From Cyprinodon diabolis (Eukaryota; Chordata; Actinopteri; Cyprinodontiformes; Cyprinodontidae): a stretch of 64,000 nt of DNA. This document shows, piece after piece, positions 1 to 8,586 of this stretch; within the stretch, counting starts at the first letter, position 1; every line of letters begins with the position of its first letter. The notes beneath the pieces are model-generated. The model saw only the letters and a list, made by a program, of their open reading frames with translations, had not been told where the DNA came from and did not search any database. A program made the position numbers and the translations under genes. The stretch spans positions 124,001 through 188,000 of the forward strand of contig JARPUW010000568.1 in the NCBI GenBank assembly GCA_030533445.1. Direction: 5' to 3'.

Positions 1-1208
1 ATGTCTTCGGAATTACGGTAGGATTAATACTTTTCCTTAAAAACCCTCCAGACCAACCTAAAGTCGATGAGTTTCAGCCTTTCTCCATTCTTTTTAAGCT
101 GAAGATGGGAGAAAAACGAATCAGACTATGTGTTTTCAAGTCGTCATAAATATTGTTCTGAATGACACACATACACCAAAGTTGGTATAGTTGGAGTCGA
201 AGGATTGCTGATGCTCATGGTGAAATTTTGTTTTTAATAACTCATACGGTTTTTGCTCAGCAGTCGTTTGTTCGGTGCCGTTCTTCCCATACAAAAAAGC
301 CTGGGAAGAAGAAACCAATAGTGAGTGCAGCTGTTGTCTGTGTCAGTGAGAGGCTCATTAAGCGTTGTCAAGGTTACCAAGCTTCAAACAGATTTTACCT
401 CTGCTGTTTTAAACAGCACATATTAATCTAATGGAGGGTGAAAGCACTGATTTAACATTGGGAAATGGATACTATATGACTGCCGTCCATGACACTTCCC
501 TTGCCACTCAGCACTGATAGACTTTCAAAATAAGACTCCAGGGACCCTTCAAAATAAAAGCCTCTATATTTTTTACATATATTTATTGCCCTATATGGCT
601 CAACATTATGACCCAAACTCAACCCCATTTTAGAGAATAGACTCTAGGAGACTGTTTAAAACACACCCTATGGCAAATTTCAAAATAAAAGCCTCCCATT
701 TCCGCTTCATCTACTGCCCTAATAAAATGTTAAAAGAGTGATTTAACGATTGGAAAGTCATCAACTATCATTGATGGGTCTGAACATTTTCTCTAAACAC
801 AACTCTGTTGGACTTTCAAAATAAGACTCCAGGGACCCTACAAAATAAAAGCCTCTAGATTATACTAATGCATTAATTGATGCAAATGGCTCAACATTAT
901 GACCCAAACTCTTCCAGGTTGTTTTTATTAGACTCTAGTGACCTTTTCAAAACACACCCCAGAGCAAATTTCACAATAAAAGTCCCCCATTTACTCTGTA
1001 ATACAGGAACTATTCACCTAATAACATGGAAAACCAGTGATTTAACATTTGGAAATGGATTCTATATCACTGCTGGGCATGACCCATCTATAGATGCACT
1101 TCCATGATAGACTTTCAAAATAAGACTACAGGGACTCTACAAAATAAAAGCCTCTTCCTTATACACACTCATACATTCTGGCATATTGCTTATAGCCATT
1201 TGTAATTT

Positions 1209-1460
1209 CATCACTGCAATGGCTCTTAGAAGGCGGGCGGAGCCCGCCATTGGTGATTTCATCACTGCAATGGCTGTTAGGAGGCGGGCGGAGCCCGCCA
1301 ATGGTGATTTTTTTCATCACTGCAATGGCTCCTAGCAGGCGGGCGGAGCCCGCCATTGGTGATTTCATCACTGCAATGGCTCTTAGCAGGCGGGCAGAGC
1401 CCGCCATTGGGGATTTTTTTCATCGCTGCAAGGGCTCCTAGCAGGCGGGCGGAGCCCACC
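1209..1460. repeat. 51-bp GC-hairpin minisatellite, unit 0 (5 copies)
   Basis: Copies start at 1209, 1260, 1315, 1366 and 1421, with periods of 51 or 55 bp (the longer ones carry extra T's). Each holds GGCGGGC-GGA-GCCCGCC or a close variant, a perfect 7-bp stem, plus GGGCGG and a CCAATGG or CCATTGG motif. Confidence 0.93.
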
Positions 1461-1739
1461 AACTGAGCTTTACCCACTGCGGTTCAATATGGACAACCCA
1501 TATTACCCTTGTGCATCATACGCTGTGCACGTCTATTACCCAGATTTCAGCACAGGTGGCACACAGCTCTCTTTGCCCATGACCTAGCCCTCTTTCCTTC
1601 CCTCAGCAGCCCTCAAAGGCATAAGCAGTTGGTCTGGGGAGCCCCGACATCACTTGCCAGGGCCGTATTGGCCCGGTTCCCCAGACGGGCAGTAGGTGGC
1701 CCCCCTCAAAATTTCTTTAGAAATTTTCTAGTTATTATT

Positions 1740-2016
1740 GGGGGGCCACATGCCGAAGGCATGGCCCACCTACTACTATTGCACATATTTATTCCGCGTA
1801 TTATTATTGGGGGGCCACATGCCGAAGGCATGGCCCACCTACTACTATTGCACATATTTATTCCGCGTATTATTATTATTGGGGGGCCACATGCCGAAGG
1901 CATGGCCCACCTACTACTATTGCACATATTTATTCCGCGTATTATTATTGGGGGGCCACATGCCGAAGGCATGGCCCACCTACTACTATTGCACATATTT
2001 ATTCCGCGTATTATTA
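1740..2016. repeat. 66/69/72-bp GGGGGGCC minisatellite, unit 0 (4 copies)
   Basis: Copies start at 1740, 1809, 1881 and 1950, with periods 69, 72 and 69. Each runs from GGGGGGCCACATGCCGAAGG through CCCACCTACTACTATTGC to CCGCGT and an ATT tract. Period changes come from the number of ATT triplets. ATGCC-GAA-GGCAT forms a stem, extended by GGGCC/GGCCC across a two-base bulge. Confidence 0.95.
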
Positions 2017-2270
2017 TTATAATTCTCCCGTATACCCAAAACTTCGGCGCGTAACTAGTCCCGCACGGTTTGGCGGATCGGGCCCAAAGTTGGCACACGC
2101 GTCGGGACCAATGGGGTGATGTGTGCTTGTATAAAACTTTCTCATTAGTCCGAAGGTTTGCGAATTATTAGCGAAAACGTCGCAAAAAAATCCCATAGGA
2201 AATGAATGGGGAGAGGGAAAAAAAAGCATAAAAAACAGCGCTTCACTGTGTCGGCATACATTCACCTAGA
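2017..2270 (+). promoter_or_regulatory. Promoter-like head of the unit (CCAAT + TATA)
   Basis: CCAAT lies at 2108-2112 inside ACCAATGG, and TATAAAA at 2130-2136. The order and 17-base gap are seen in every unit. TATAAAA starts at the landmark plus 113 throughout: 2130, 5432, 8700, 11869, 15106, 18410, 21556, 24697, 28005, 31242, 34284, 37453, 40732, 43901, 47175, 50320, 53488, 56896, 60771 and 63940. A Pol II start would be expected about 30 bases downstream, near 2160. Upstream lie the GC-box and CCAAT-bearing 51-bp repeats of the preceding unit. CCAAT is closer to TATA than is usual in vertebrate promoters. Promoter activity is inferred from motifs only. Confidence 0.4.
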
Positions 2271-2398
2271 AAAACAGTTTAAAGCTCAGTTTGTAGATAA
2301 ATCCTTCGTCTATTTAAAACTGAAGACGGTATGTTGATAACTGCTATGGTTTTTGTATAATCAGACCTCAAGCGCCACAAAGTTTTAGCAAAATCCAG

Positions 2399-2829
2399 CC
2401 TGCTAGAGTGGAGCAACTGAAAAGCTAGAGTGTGAGGCAGGCGTTTTTTAAACACAAAAAAACATTTTAAACTCGCCCTCACGGCCACATATTTATAGCT
2501 AGAGTCACCATTTTTGGTCAGTTTGTAGACTGAAATCTCTGGACCCACACAATATCTTCGGAATTACGGTAGGATTAATACTTTTCCTTAAAAACCCTCC
2601 AGACCGACCTAAAGTCGATGAAAATCAGAGCCGTTTTTCATTGGTTTTGGAGCAGAAGAGGGGAGAAAAACGAATCCGACTATGTGTTTTAAACTCGTCA
2701 TAAATATTTTTCTGAATGACACACATACACCAAAGTTGGCATAGTTGGAGTCGAAGGATGACTGACGCTCACGGTGAAAAAATTTTTTGAATAACTCATA
2801 CGGTTTTTGCTCAGCAGTCGTTTGTTCGG
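2399..2829 (+). repeat. Internal duplicate block D1
   Basis: This stretch, from CCTGCTAGAG to a core motif ending TTGTTCGG, is clearly related to 3330-3752 of the same unit. Shared stretches include CTCGCCCTCACGGCC, TCACCATTTTTGGTC, GGAATTACGGTAGG, CCTAAAGTCGATGA and ACACACATACACCAAAG. D1-specific bases (TTTATAGCTAG, GACCGACC, AAATCAGAGC) tell it from D2 and are conserved in every complete unit, so the duplication predates amplification of the array. No coding potential is seen: the antisense open frames over it begin at GTG and resemble no family I know. Confidence 0.88.
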
Positions 2830-3329
2830 AGGACATTTTAAGCACCTGAAAGCTGAGTGACAGTGACCTGCTGCAGCTAGCTCAATTAGAAGCTTAGGTG
2901 TGATGAAACGTTTTTTCTTTTTCTTTCTCTTCCCATTCAGTTTGTAGATGACCTACAGCCATGAAAGTTACTCCAATTGAAGACAAGATATAGCTGTCGC
3001 TTAGATAAAAAGAATTTTTCAGACACCTTTTACGGTTTTTACTCAGCAGTCGTTTGTTCGGAGGGGTGCTTTAGCAGCTAAAAGGTGAGTGAGAGTGAGG
3101 TCCTGCAGTTCAAACAAAGGGAGGAGCAGGTGGGCCAACCATTTTGTTTGTGCTTCGTTTTGGGTTGTGAAAGACCTACAGACATGAAGGTTACCCCAGT
3201 CTGAGACAAAGGATAGATGTTGCTTTCACTGAAAGAATTTTTCAGATATCTTTTACGGTTTTTGCTCAGCAGTCGTTTGTTCGGAGGGTAAGCACCTGGA
3301 AGCTAGCTGACAGTTAGCTTCTGCAGCAG
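2830..3329 (+). repeat. Two ~220-bp related submodules between D1 and D2
   Basis: Two adjacent submodules are alignable by eye: GACCTACAGCCATGAAAGTT...GAATTTTTCAGACACC then core motif 2 (3032-3061), and GACCTACAGACATGAAGGTT...GAATTTTTCAGATATC then core motif 3 (3255-3284). The motif spacing is 223 bp. After each core motif comes a GGAGG-initiated stretch with AGCACCTG(A/G)AAGCT or AGCAGCTAAAAGG. Near 3300 an imperfect stem AAGCTAGCT/AGTTAGCTT is visible, followed by CAGCAGC/GCTGCTG. The third core motif arises from the same module that ends D1. Confidence 0.75.
2941..3084 (+). other. Candidate non-coding exon (splice-signal pair)
   Basis: A long pyrimidine tract (2911-2937, TTTTTTCTTTTTCTTTCTC and on) runs into CAG at 2938-2940, a good acceptor. 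At 3085 AAAG is followed by GTGAGT, a good donor. The 144 bases between contain stops in all three frames, so any exon would be non-coding. Upstream a possible donor, ACG followed by GTATGT, lies at 2329, which would give an intron of 612 bases behind the TATA box. Another donor-like GTAAGC lies at 3288. These signals are present in most units, though a pyrimidine-rich tract and GTGAGT can occur by chance. No transcript evidence is available. Confidence 0.25.
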
Positions 3330-3752
3330 CCTGCTAGAGTGCAGCTGCTGAAATCTTAGTGTGAGGCGGCCATTTTTTTAAGATCAAACATCTTATTCTC
3401 GCCCTCACGGCCACATATTTGGAGCTACAGTCACCATTTTTGGTCAGTTTGTAGACTGAAACCTCTGGACTCACACAATGTCTTCGGAATTATGGTAGGA
3501 TTAATACTTTTCCTTAAAAACCCTCCAGACCAACCTAAAGTCGATGAGTTTCAGCCTTTCTCCATTCTTTTTGAGCTGAAGATGGGAGAGAAACGAATCA
3601 GACTATGTGTTTTCAAGTCGTCATAAATATTGTTCTGAATGACACACATACACCAAAGTTGGTATACTTGGAGTCGAAGGATTGCTGATGCTCATGGTGA
3701 AAATGTTTTTTGAATAACTCATACGGTTTTTGATCAGTAGTCGTTTGTTCGG
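3330..3752 (+). repeat. Internal duplicate block D2
   Basis: This is the second copy of the block, offset 931 bases from D1 at its start and 923 at its end. It differs by TTTGGAGCTAC, GACCAACC, a changed segment around GAGTTTCAGCC and a core motif variant GATCAGTAG. D2 carries most of the class-defining variants that separate body classes a, b, c and d. A short stem, AAGAT/ATCTT with a CAAAC loop, lies near 3400. Confidence 0.88.
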
Positions 3753-3899
3753 TGCCGTTCTTCCCATACAAAAAAGCCTGGGAAGAAGAAACCAATAGTG
3801 AGTGCAGCTGTTGTCTGTGTCAGTGAGAGGCTCGTTAAGCGTTGTCAAGGTTACCAAGCTTCAAACAGATTTTACCTCTGCTGTTTTAAACAGCACATA

Positions 3900-4632
3900 T
3901 TAATCTAATGGAGGGTGAAAGGACTGATTTAACATTGGGAAATGGATACTATATGACTGCTGTCCATGACACTTCCCTTGCCACTCAGCACTGATAGACT
4001 TTCAAAATAAGACTCCAGGGACCCTACAAAATAAAAGCCTCTATATTTTTTACATATATTTATTGCCCTATATGGCTCAACATTATGACCCAAACTCAAC
4101 CCCGTTTTAGAGAATAGACTCTAGGAGACTGTTTAAAACACACCCTATAGCAAATTTCAAAATAAAAGCTTCCCATTTCCGCTTCATCTACTGCCCTAAT
4201 AACATGGAAAAAGAGTGATTTAACGATTGGAAAGTAATCAACTATCATTGACGGGTCTGAACATTTTCTATAAACACAACTCTGTTGGACTTTCAAAATA
4301 AGACTCCAGCGACCCTACAAAATAAAAGCCTCTAGATTATACTAATGCATTAATTGATGCAAATGGCTCAACATTATGACCCAAACTCTTCCAGGTTGTT
4401 TTTATTAGACTCTAGTGACCTTTTCAAAACACACCCCAGAGCAAATTTCACAATAAAAGTCTCCCATTTACTCTGTAATAAAGCAACTATTCACCTAATA
4501 ACATGGAAAACCAGTGATTTAACATTTGGAAATGGATTCTATATCACTGCTGGGCGTGACCCATCTTTTGATGCACATTCATGATAGACTTTCAAAATAA
4601 GACTACAAGGACTCTACAGAATAAAAGCCTCT
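3900..4632 (+). repeat. ~295-bp AT-rich monomers (about 2.3 copies) with AATAAA cluster
   Basis: A boundary sequence GACTTTCAAAATAAGACTCC followed by GGACCCTACAAAATAAAAGCC starts at 3997, 4288 and 4587, giving periods of 291 and 299 bp; a partial monomer precedes the first. Both full monomers share GGCTCAACATTATGACCC, CACACCC and GTGATTTAAC. AATAAA occurs at 4030, 4161, 4321, 4452 and 4620 on the + strand. This is downstream of the promoter-like head by about 1.9 to 2.5 kb, so the cluster could serve polyadenylation of a transcript from this unit. Each unit has an equivalent segment. I cannot assign it to a named repeat family. Confidence 0.8.
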
Positions 4633-4685
4633 TCCTTATACACACTCATACATTCTGGCATATTGCTCATTGCCATTGGTGATTT

Positions 4686-4909
4686 CATCACTGCAATGGC
4701 TCTTAGAAGGAGGGCGGAGCCCGCCAATGGTAACAGGCGGGCGGAGCCCGCCAAAGGTGATTACATCACTGCAATGGCTCTTAGCAGGCGGGCGGAGCCC
4801 GCCATTGGTGATTTCATCACTGCAATGGCTCTTAGAAGGCGGGCAGAGCCCGCCATTGGTGATTTTTTTCTTCACTGAGATGGCTCCTAGCAGGCGGGCG
4901 AAGCCCGCC
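4686..4909. repeat. 51-bp GC-hairpin minisatellite, unit 1 (type Y)
   Basis: Type Y arrays have four long copies (starts 4686, 4764, 4815, 4870) plus a 27-bp short copy, AACAGGCGGGCGGAGCCC and on, inserted after the first. The first hairpin here has GGAGGGC in place of GGCGGGC. Confidence 0.93.
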
Positions 4910-5182
4910 AACTGGGCTTTACCCACTGTGTTTCAATATGGACAACCCATATTACCCTTGTGCATCATACGCTGTGCACGTCTATTTCCCAGATGTCAGC
5001 ACAAGTGGCACACAGCTCTCTTTGCCCATGAACTTGCCCTCTTTCCTTCCCTCAGCAGCCCTCAAAGGCGTAAGCAGTTGGTCTGGGGAGCCCCGACGTC
5101 ACTTGCCAGGGCCGTATTGGCCCGGTTCCCCAGACGGGCAGTAGGTGGCCCCCCTCAAAATTTCTTTAGAAATTTTCTAGTT
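4910..5182 (+). other. Hairpin-rich linker between the two minisatellites
   Basis: Short inverted repeats visible here are AATATGG/CCATATT (4935-4941 and 4947-4953, five-base loop), GTGCA/TGCAC near 4960-4980, GGGCC/GGCCC (5109-5113 and 5119-5123), and AAAATTTC/GAAATTTT with a TTTA loop near 5157-5176. A run GTGGCCCCCC before the last hairpin is the exact inverse complement of the GGGGGGCCAC that opens the 66-72-bp repeat. The segment is retained in all units, though unit 17 breaks the AATATGG stem. No gene is seen. Confidence 0.7.
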
Positions 5183-5318
5183 GGGGGGCCACATGCCGAA
5201 GGCATGGCCCACCTACTACTATTGCACATATTTATTCCGCGTATTATTGGGGGGCCACATGCCGAAGGCATGGCCCACCTACTACTATTGCACATATTTA
5301 TTCCGCGTATTATTATTA
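5183..5318. repeat. 66/69/72-bp minisatellite, unit 1 (2 copies)
   Basis: Copies start at 5183 and 5249, 66 bp apart, followed by a longer ATT tract into the next unit. Confidence 0.95.
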
Positions 5319-7988
5319 TTATAATTCTCCCGTATACCCAAAACTTCGGCGCGTAACTAGTCCCGCACGGTTTGGCGGATCGGGCCCAAAGTTGGCACAC
5401 GCGTCGGGACCAATGGGGTGATGTGTGCTTGTATAAAACTTTCTCATTAGTCCGAAGGTTTGCGAATTATTAGCGAAAACGTCGCAAAAAAATCCCATAG
5501 GAAATGAATGGGGAGAGGAAAAAAAAAGCATAAAAAACAGCACTTCACTGTGTCGGCATACATTCACCTAGAAAAACAGTTTGAAGCTCAGTTTGTAGAT
5601 AAATCCTTCGTCTATTTAAAACTGAAGACGGTATGTTGATAACTGCTACGGTTTTTGTATAATCAGACCTCAAGCGCCACAAAGTTTTAGCAAAATCCAG
5701 CCTGCTAGAGTGGAGCAACTGAAAAGCTAGAGTGTGAGGCAGGCGTTTTTTAAACACAAAAAAACATTTTAAACTCGCCCTCACGGCCACATATTTATAG
5801 CTAGAGTCACCATTTTTGGTCAGTTTGTAGACTGAAATCTCTGGACCCACACAATATCTTCGGAATTACGGTAGGATTAATACTTTTCCTTAAAAACCCT
5901 CCAGACCGACCTAAAGTCGATGAAAATCAGAGCCGTTTTTCATTGGTTTTGGAGCAGAAGAGGGGAGAAAAACGAATCCGACTATGTGTTTTAAACTCGT
6001 CATAAATATTTTTCTGAATGACACACATACACCAAAGTTGGCATAGTTGGAGTCGAAGGATGACTGACGCTCACGGTGAAAAAATTTTTTGAATAACTCA
6101 TACGGTTTTTGCTCAGCAGTCGTTTGTTCGGAGGACATTTTAAGCACCTGAAAGCTGAGTGACAGTGACCTGCTGCAGCTAGCTCAATTAGAAGCTTAGG
6201 TGTGATGAAACGTTTTTTCTTTTTCTTTCTCTTCCCATTCAGTTTGTAGATGACCTACAGCCATGAAAGTTACTCCAATTGAAGACAAGATATAGCTGTC
6301 GCTTAGATAAAAAGAATTTTTCAGATACCTTTTACGGTTTTTACTCAGCAGTCGTTTGTTCGGAGGGGTGCTTTAGCAGCTAAAAGGTGAGTGAGAGTGA
6401 GGTCCTGCAGTTCAAACAAAGGGAGGAGCAGGTGGGCCAACCATTTTGTTTGTGCTTCGTTTTGGGTTGTGAAAGACCTACAGACATGAAGGTTACCCCA
6501 GTCTGAGACAAAGGATAGATGTTGCTTTCACTGAAAGAATTTTTCAGATATCTTTTACGGTTTTTGCTCAGCAGTCGTTTGTTCGGAGGGTAAGCACCTG
6601 GAAGCTAGCTGACAGTTAGCTTCTGCAGCAGCCTGCTAGAGTGCAGCTGCTGAAATCTTAGTGTGAGGCGGCCATTTTTTAAGATCAAACATCTTATTCT
6701 CGCCCTCACGGCCACATATTTGGAGCTACAGTCACCATTTTTGGTCAGTTTGTAGACTGAAACCTCTGGACTCACACAATGTCTTCGGAATTACGGTAGG
6801 ATTAATACTTTGCCTTAAAAACCCTCCAGACCAACCTAAAGTGGATGAGAGTTTCAGCCTTTCTCCATTCTTTTTGAGCTGAAGATGGGAGAAAAACGAA
6901 TCAGACTATGTGTTTTCAACTCGTCATAAATATTTTTCTGAATGACACACATACACCAAAGTTGGTATAGTTGGAGTCGAAGGATTGCTGATGCTCATGG
7001 TGAAAATGTTTTTTGAATAACTCATACGGTTTTTGATCAGTAGTCGTTTGTTCGGTGCCGTTCTTCCCATACAAAAAAGCCTGGGAAGAAGAAACCAATA
7101 GTGAGTGCAGCTGTTGTCTGTGTCAGTGAGAGGCTCGTTAAGCGTTGTCAAGGTTACCAAGCTTCAAACAGATTTTACCTCTGCTGTTTTAAACAGCACA
7201 TATTAATCTAATGGAGGGTGAAAGCACTGATTTAACATTGGGAAATGGATACTATATGACTGCCGTCCATGACACTTCCCTTGCCACTCAGCACTGATAG
7301 ACTTTCAAAATAAGACTCCAGGGACCCTTCAAAATAAAAGCCTCTATATTTTTTACATATATTTATTGCCCTATATGGCTCAACATTATGACCCAAACTC
7401 AACCCCATTTTAGAGAATAGACTCTAGGAGACTGTTTAAAACACACCCTATGGCAAATTTCAAAATAAAAGCCTCCCATTTCCGCTTCATCTACTGCCCT
7501 AATAAAATGGAAAAAGAGTGATTTAACGATTGGAAAGTCATCAACTATCATTGATGGGTCTGAACATTTTCTCTAAACACAACTCTGTTGGACTTTCAAA
7601 ATAAGACTCCAGGGACCCTACAAAATAAAAGCCTCTAGATTATACTAATGCATTAATTGATGCAAATGGCTCAACATTATGACCCAAACTCTTCCAGGTT
7701 GTTTTTATTAGACTCTAGTGACCTTTTCAAAACACACCCCAGAGCAAATTTCACAATAAAAGTCCCCCATTTACTCTGTAATACAGGAACTATTCACCTA
7801 ATAACATGGAAAACCAGTGATTTAACATTTGGAAATGGATTCTATATCACTGCTGGGCATGACCCATCTATAGATGCACTTCCATGATAGACTTTCAAAA
7901 TAAGACTACAGGGACTCTACAAAATAAAAGCCTCTTCCTTATACACACTCATACATTCTGGCATATTGCTTATAGCCATTTGTAATTT

Positions 7989-8240
7989 CATCACTGCAAT
8001 GGCTCTTAGAAGGCGGGCGGAGCCCGCCATTGGTGATTTCATCACTGCAATGGCTGTTAGGAGGCGGGCGGAGCCCGCCAATGGTGATTTTTTTCATCAC
8101 TGCAATGGCTCCTAGCAGGCGGGCGGAGCCCGCCATTGGTGATTTCATCACTGCAATGGCTCTTAGCAGGCGGGCAATGCCCGCCATTGGGGATTTTTTT
8201 CATCGCTGCAAGGGCTCCTAGCAGGCGGGCGGAGCCCACC
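7989..8240. repeat. 51-bp GC-hairpin minisatellite, unit 2 (type X, 5 copies)
   Basis: Same arrangement as unit 0. One loop is AAT (GGCGGGCAATGCCCGCC), leaving the stem intact. Confidence 0.93.
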
Positions 8241-8513
8241 AACTGAGCTTTACCCACTGCGGTTCAATATGGACAACCCATATTACCCTTGTGCATCATA
8301 CGCTGTGCACGTCTATTACCCAGATTTCAGCACAGGTGGCACACAGCTCTCTTTGCCCATGACCTAGCCCTCTTTCCTTCCCTCAGCAGCCCTCAAAGGC
8401 ATAAGCAGTTGGTCTGGGGAGCCCCGACATCACTTGCCAGGGCCGTATTGGCCCGGTTCCCCAGACGGGCAGTAGGTGGCCCCCCTCAAAATTTCTTTAG
8501 AAATTTTCTAGTT

Positions 8514-8586
8514 GGGGGGCCACATGCCGAAGGCATGGCCCACCTACTACTATTGCACATATTTATTCCGCATATTATTATTATTA
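8514..8586. repeat. 66/69/72-bp minisatellite, unit 2 (1 copy)
   Basis: A single copy with CCGCATATT instead of CCGCGTATT and an extended ATT tract. Confidence 0.93.

Larger units (their letters stand above)
1..2016 (+). repeat. Unit 0 (3' partial), type X tail
   Basis: This is the tail of a unit cut by the window edge. It begins inside the second internal duplicate block. The 3' half is type X: CCCATTTTAG at about 625, AGCCATTTGTAATTTC before the 51-bp array, and five 51-bp copies. It carries four copies of the 66/69/72-bp repeat, the joint maximum in the window. A private variant near 220 reads GAAATTTTG where other units have GAAAATGTT. The 3' half from about 420 to 1700 is nearly the same as that of unit 2, at an offset of 6780. 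Confidence 0.93.
2017..5318 (+). repeat. Unit 1 (reference unit), 3302 bp
   Basis: This is the first complete unit and is used here for internal coordinates. TATAAAA starts at 2130. The 5' body is class c, recognised by CAGACACC near 3020 and GGTATACTTGG at 3661, and shared with units 6, 10 and 12. The 3' half is type Y and carries AAGCTTCCC near 4168 and TAATAAAGC near 4478. Otherwise I saw those two variants only in unit 19, at the far end of the window. It has two copies of the 66-72-bp repeat. The head also carries GAGAGGGA, TTTAAAGC and CTGCTATGG, shared with unit 14. Confidence 0.95.
5319..8586 (+). repeat. Unit 2, class a body and type X tail, 3268 bp
   Basis: TATAAAA starts at 5432. 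The body is class a, recognised by ACTTTGCC near 6809, AAGTGGATG near 6838 and a shortened T run near 6674, and shared with units 9 and 16. The tail is type X, like units 0 and 6. The unit therefore joins a body class and a tail class that are found apart elsewhere. One copy of the 66-72-bp repeat lies at 8514, with CCGCAT in place of CCGCGT. The 51-bp array has five copies, and the hairpin loop at 8170 is AAT in place of GGA or AGA. Confidence 0.95.

Noticed and set aside
877..1107. Forward 76-codon frame in the 295-bp monomers
   Set aside because: It has ATG codons, but in several units (for example 3, 4, 7) it is broken by a one- or two-base indel near CACACCC. The composition is that of the AT-rich repeat.
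1209..1460. CRISPR array
   Set aside because: Copies are contiguous with no unique spacers, and the context is eukaryotic satellite DNA.
1470..1500. tRNA-derived SINE with a Pol III B box (GGTTCAAT)
   Set aside because: No A box at the right distance, no full B-box match, and types Y units read GTTTCAAT. No cloverleaf seen.
1740..1810. Precursor microRNA hairpin in the GGGGGGCC repeat
   Set aside because: The stem is only about ten pairs with a three-base loop, far shorter than a microRNA precursor.
2017..2120. Ribosomal RNA or its spacer
   Set aside because: The GC-rich head with GTCCCGCACGG and GGATCGGGCCC looked rDNA-like, but I found no 18S, 5.8S, 28S or 5S core sequence in the unit.
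2017..2265. Antisense 82-codon frame over the promoter-like head
   Set aside because: GTG start, overlaps CCAAT and TATA motifs, no family resemblance. It persists only because the head is highly similar in all units.
4670..5356. Forward open frame of up to 230 codons in type Y units as a protein gene
   Set aside because: It begins at TTG, consists of translated minisatellites and linker, has open frames on the opposite strand over the same bases, and resembles no family I know. Kept only as a finding.
5545..5850. Antisense 101-codon frame repeated nearly unchanged in most units
   Set aside because: It starts at GTG, not ATG. Conservation equals that of surrounding non-coding DNA. Units 12 and 18 carry indels or rearrangements nearby, and no domain is recognisable.
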